A stretch of DNA of 64,000 nucleotides from Providencia rettgeri (lineage in GTDB: Bacteria; Pseudomonadota; Gammaproteobacteria; Enterobacterales; Enterobacteriaceae). Made by a program: the position numbers and the translations under genes. Location of the stretch: NCBI RefSeq assembly GCF_013702265.1, contig NZ_CP059348.1, positions 2,666,001 through 2,730,000 on the forward strand. The letters run 5' to 3'. This document shows, piece by piece, positions 62,007-64,000 of the stretch. Below the pieces are notes generated by a model. The model was given only the letters and a program-made list of their open reading frames with translations, was not told the origin of the DNA and ran no database searches. Each line of letters begins with the position of its first letter. Within the stretch, counting starts at the first letter, position 1.

Positions 62007-62046
62007 TTTCAAAAAATGGGATCAAAGTTTCTTAATCGATCCCATT
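62007..62046 (-). terminator. Terminator or attenuator upstream of the rpoE sigmaE promoter
   Basis: On the minus strand AATGGGATC (62046-62038) pairs with GATCCCATT (62023-62015), followed directly by TTTT. A competing stem GGATCAA (62051-62045) with TTGATCC (62025-62019) uses part of both arms. A TATACT at 62075-62070 could start a RNA of about 55 nt, but its -35 is poor. Confidence 0.65.
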
Positions 62047-62153
62047 GATCCTTGTGAGCACTACCTAATAGTATACACAAAACAGGCATATCTACGGCAT
62101 GATTACGTGGAATTTATTCATTCACATTGGTACTTATCATGTAGCCAATGGTT

Positions 62154-62184
62154 TTTTCCAAATAAACGATGATTTTCCAAATAA
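62154..62184 (+). repeat. Direct repeat in the nadB upstream region
   Basis: TTTTCCAAATAA occurs at 62154-62165 and 62173-62184, 19 bp apart. It lies 120-150 bp before nadB and might be an operator. The NadR box known from E. coli nadB was not found. Confidence 0.45.
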
Positions 62185-62303
62185 CTAAAGTGTAGCTAAA
62201 TAAAACGGTTCTTTGGGAACTCAAAATGCGATTAATACATAGTCACAGGCAGCTCGATAGGCTAACATAAAATTCTCTATAGAAACACAGCACACAAACA
62301 CTT

Positions 62304-63905
62304 ATGAACGCATCCACACAGCATGACACTGATATTTTAATCATTGGAAGTGGTGTCGCAGGATTATCAGCCGCACTCCGGCTCGCGCCCTTTCATCAAG
62401 TTACTATTCTCAGCAAAAGCACCCTCAATGAAGGTGCATCTTATTATGCTCAAGGCGGAATAGCCGCCGTTTTCGATGATACAGATAGCATTGAGTCCCA
62501 TGTAAATGACACGCTTGTAGCTGGTGCAGGGATCTGTGAAAAGAGCGCCGTCGAGTTTATCGCATCAAACGCCAAACATTGTGTTCAGTGGCTCATTGAC
62601 CAAGGCGTCTTATTTGATACTGAAGTCAACGAAACAGGGGAAACTCAGTATCACCTCACCCGAGAAGGCGGGCATAGCCATCGCCGCATTCTGCATCACG
62701 CGGATGCCACCGGAAAAGAGGTTGAAACCACCCTGGTTAATCTTGCTTTCGAACACCCGAATATCCAGATCAAAGAACGCTACAATGCGGTTGATCTGAT
62801 CCTCGAAGACAAAACCCAACAGAACGCCCGCTCCCGCATTGTCGGTGCCTATGTTTGGAATCGCCAAAAAGAACAAGTCGAGACTATTCGAGCAAAAACT
62901 ATCGTCTTAGCCACGGGTGGCGCTGCGAAAGTTTATCAATATACCACTAACCCCGATATCTCATCCGGTGATGGTATTGCCATGGCATGGCGGGCAGGTT
63001 GTCGTGTAGCGAACTTGGAATTTAACCAGTTTCATCCAACCTGTTTATTCCACCCGCAAGCACGTAATTTCTTACTCACTGAAGCTTTACGTGGTGAAGG
63101 CGCTTACTTAAAACGCCCTGATGGCAGCCGCTTTATGCCAGATTATGACGAGCGCTGTGAATTAGCACCGCGGGATATTGTTGCCAGAGCTATCGACCAT
63201 GAAATGAAACGCCTCGGGGCGGACTGCATGTATCTCGACATCAGCCACAAATCCCCAGACTTTATTAAGAACCACTTCCCCACCATTTATGCCAAGTTGC
63301 TCACCTTAGGTTTAGATTTAACCCAAGAGCCGATCCCGATAGTTCCCGCAGCCCACTATACCTGCGGCGGCGTCGTTGTTGACCCAACCGGCATGACAGA
63401 TATACCGAATCTGTATGCTATTGGTGAAGTGAGTTATACCGGGCTACATGGTGCCAATCGTATGGCGTCTAACTCATTACTTGAATGCCTAGTTTATGGA
63501 TGGGCTGCCGCAGAAAATATTATCAAAACGATCGACGAGATCCCTGCGATTTCTGCACTCCCTGAATGGGATGAAAGCCGAGTTCATAATTCTGATGAAC
63601 AGGTTGTAATTCAGCATAACTGGCATGAATTGCGCCTATTTATGTGGGATTACATGGGGATAGTAAGAACCACAAAACGACTTGAACGCGCTTTGCGTCG
63701 TATTCATTTACTTCAACAAGAAATTAATGACTATTATGCTAATTTCCGCATCTCCAACAACTTACTGGAACTGCGCAACTTAGTCCAAGTTGCAGAGTTA
63801 ATGGTGCGTTGCGCCTTAGAACGTAAAGAGAGTCGCGGTTTACACTATACCTTAGACTACCCTGAGCTTTTACCCGATTCTGGTCCAACCGTTTTAACCC
63901 GCTAA
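62304..63905 (+). CDS. nadB: L-aspartate oxidase
   Basis: NadB oxidises aspartate to iminoaspartate, the first step of NAD synthesis. The 533 residues start with an FAD Rossmann motif ([15 protein letters not shown]). They include [12 protein letters not shown], the [12 protein letters not shown]-type active-site string (here [12 protein letters not shown]), and [10 protein letters not shown] with [17 protein letters not shown]. The C-terminal three-helix domain is complete. It is divergent from rpoE across 429 bp, as in E. coli. Confidence 0.98.
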   Translation: MNASTQHDTDILIIGSGVAGLSAALRLAPFHQVTILSKSTLNEGASYYAQGGIAAVFDDTDSIESHVNDTLVAGAGICEKSAVEFIASNAKHCVQWLIDQGVLFDTEVNETGETQYHLTREGGHSHRRILHHADATGKEVETTLVNLAFEHPNIQIKERYNAVDLILEDKTQQNARSRIVGAYVWNRQKEQVETIRAKTIVLATGGAAKVYQYTTNPDISSGDGIAMAWRAGCRVANLEFNQFHPTCLFHPQARNFLLTEALRGEGAYLKRPDGSRFMPDYDERCELAPRDIVARAIDHEMKRLGADCMYLDISHKSPDFIKNHFPTIYAKLLTLGLDLTQEPIPIVPAAHYTCGGVVVDPTGMTDIPNLYAIGEVSYTGLHGANRMASNSLLECLVYGWAAAENIIKTIDEIPAISALPEWDESRVHNSDEQVVIQHNWHELRLFMWDYMGIVRTTKRLERALRRIHLLQQEINDYYANFRISNNLLELRNLVQVAELMVRCALERKESRGLHYTLDYPELLPDSGPTVLTR

Positions 63906-63913
63906 TATTCACC

Positions 63914-63948
63914 GCCTATCTGTGCATTAGCAGCAGATAGGCTTTTAA
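63914..63948 (+). terminator. Terminator after nadB
   Basis: GCCTATCTG (63914-63922) pairs with CAGATAGGC (63934-63942), followed by TTTTAATA. Confidence 0.75.
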
Positions 63949-64000
63949 TACTTAAGATAAAATGGCCGGATCAACGAAATAAACTCATCCGTATAGCTAT

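Overview
The window is chromosomal DNA from a low-GC member of the Enterobacterales. Protein similarity, gene order and AT-rich spacers point to the Morganellaceae, most likely Providencia; this is my inference from remembered sequences, not a database result. The backbone follows the Escherichia coli order from nadB to hisS, and most genes lie on the minus strand.

Layout. 1-5311: hisS (partial), ispG, rodZ, rlmN and ndk. 5600-15175: pbpC, the alpha-2-macroglobulin lipoprotein yfhM, a short sseB and pepB. 15418-21237: the iron-sulfur operon iscRSUA-hscBA-fdx-iscX with two abutting IscR operators. 21355-27181: trmJ, suhB, an hcaT-like transporter, glyA (PurR box) and hmp (NsrR-like operator). 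27324-33710: glnB, a glutamine-dependent nadE, glrR, qseG, glrK and the small RNA gene glmY. glmY has overlapping sigma54 and sigma70 promoters and three GlrR sites. 33877-43548: about 10 kb of accessory DNA that separates glmY from purL. It holds an O-methyltransferase, uhpABC, a sugar-phosphate type ABC transporter (afuABC) and a 59-residue orphan. 43662-51911: purL, mltF, tadA, leuE, an unknown 149-residue repeat protein and yfhL. 52093-58902: acpS, pdxJ, recO, era, rnc, lepB and lepA. 59197-63905: rseC, rseB, rseA, rpoE with a 17-codon rseD-like leader, and nadB.

How the genes work together. GlrK/QseG/GlrR with GlmY form an envelope and amino-sugar control circuit, and its target promoter lies beside it. 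NadE and GlnB are co-oriented 12 bp apart, which suggests nitrogen-status control of NAD synthesis. UhpA/B/C probably senses external hexose phosphate and switches on AfuABC. The rpoE-rse operon drives envelope stress control from its own sigmaE promoter.

I found no transposase, integrase, phage gene, CRISPR array, tRNA or rRNA. The best candidates for something under-described are the uhpABC-afuABC island, the nadE-glnB pair, the leader and terminator structures upstream of rpoE, and the 149-residue repeat protein.
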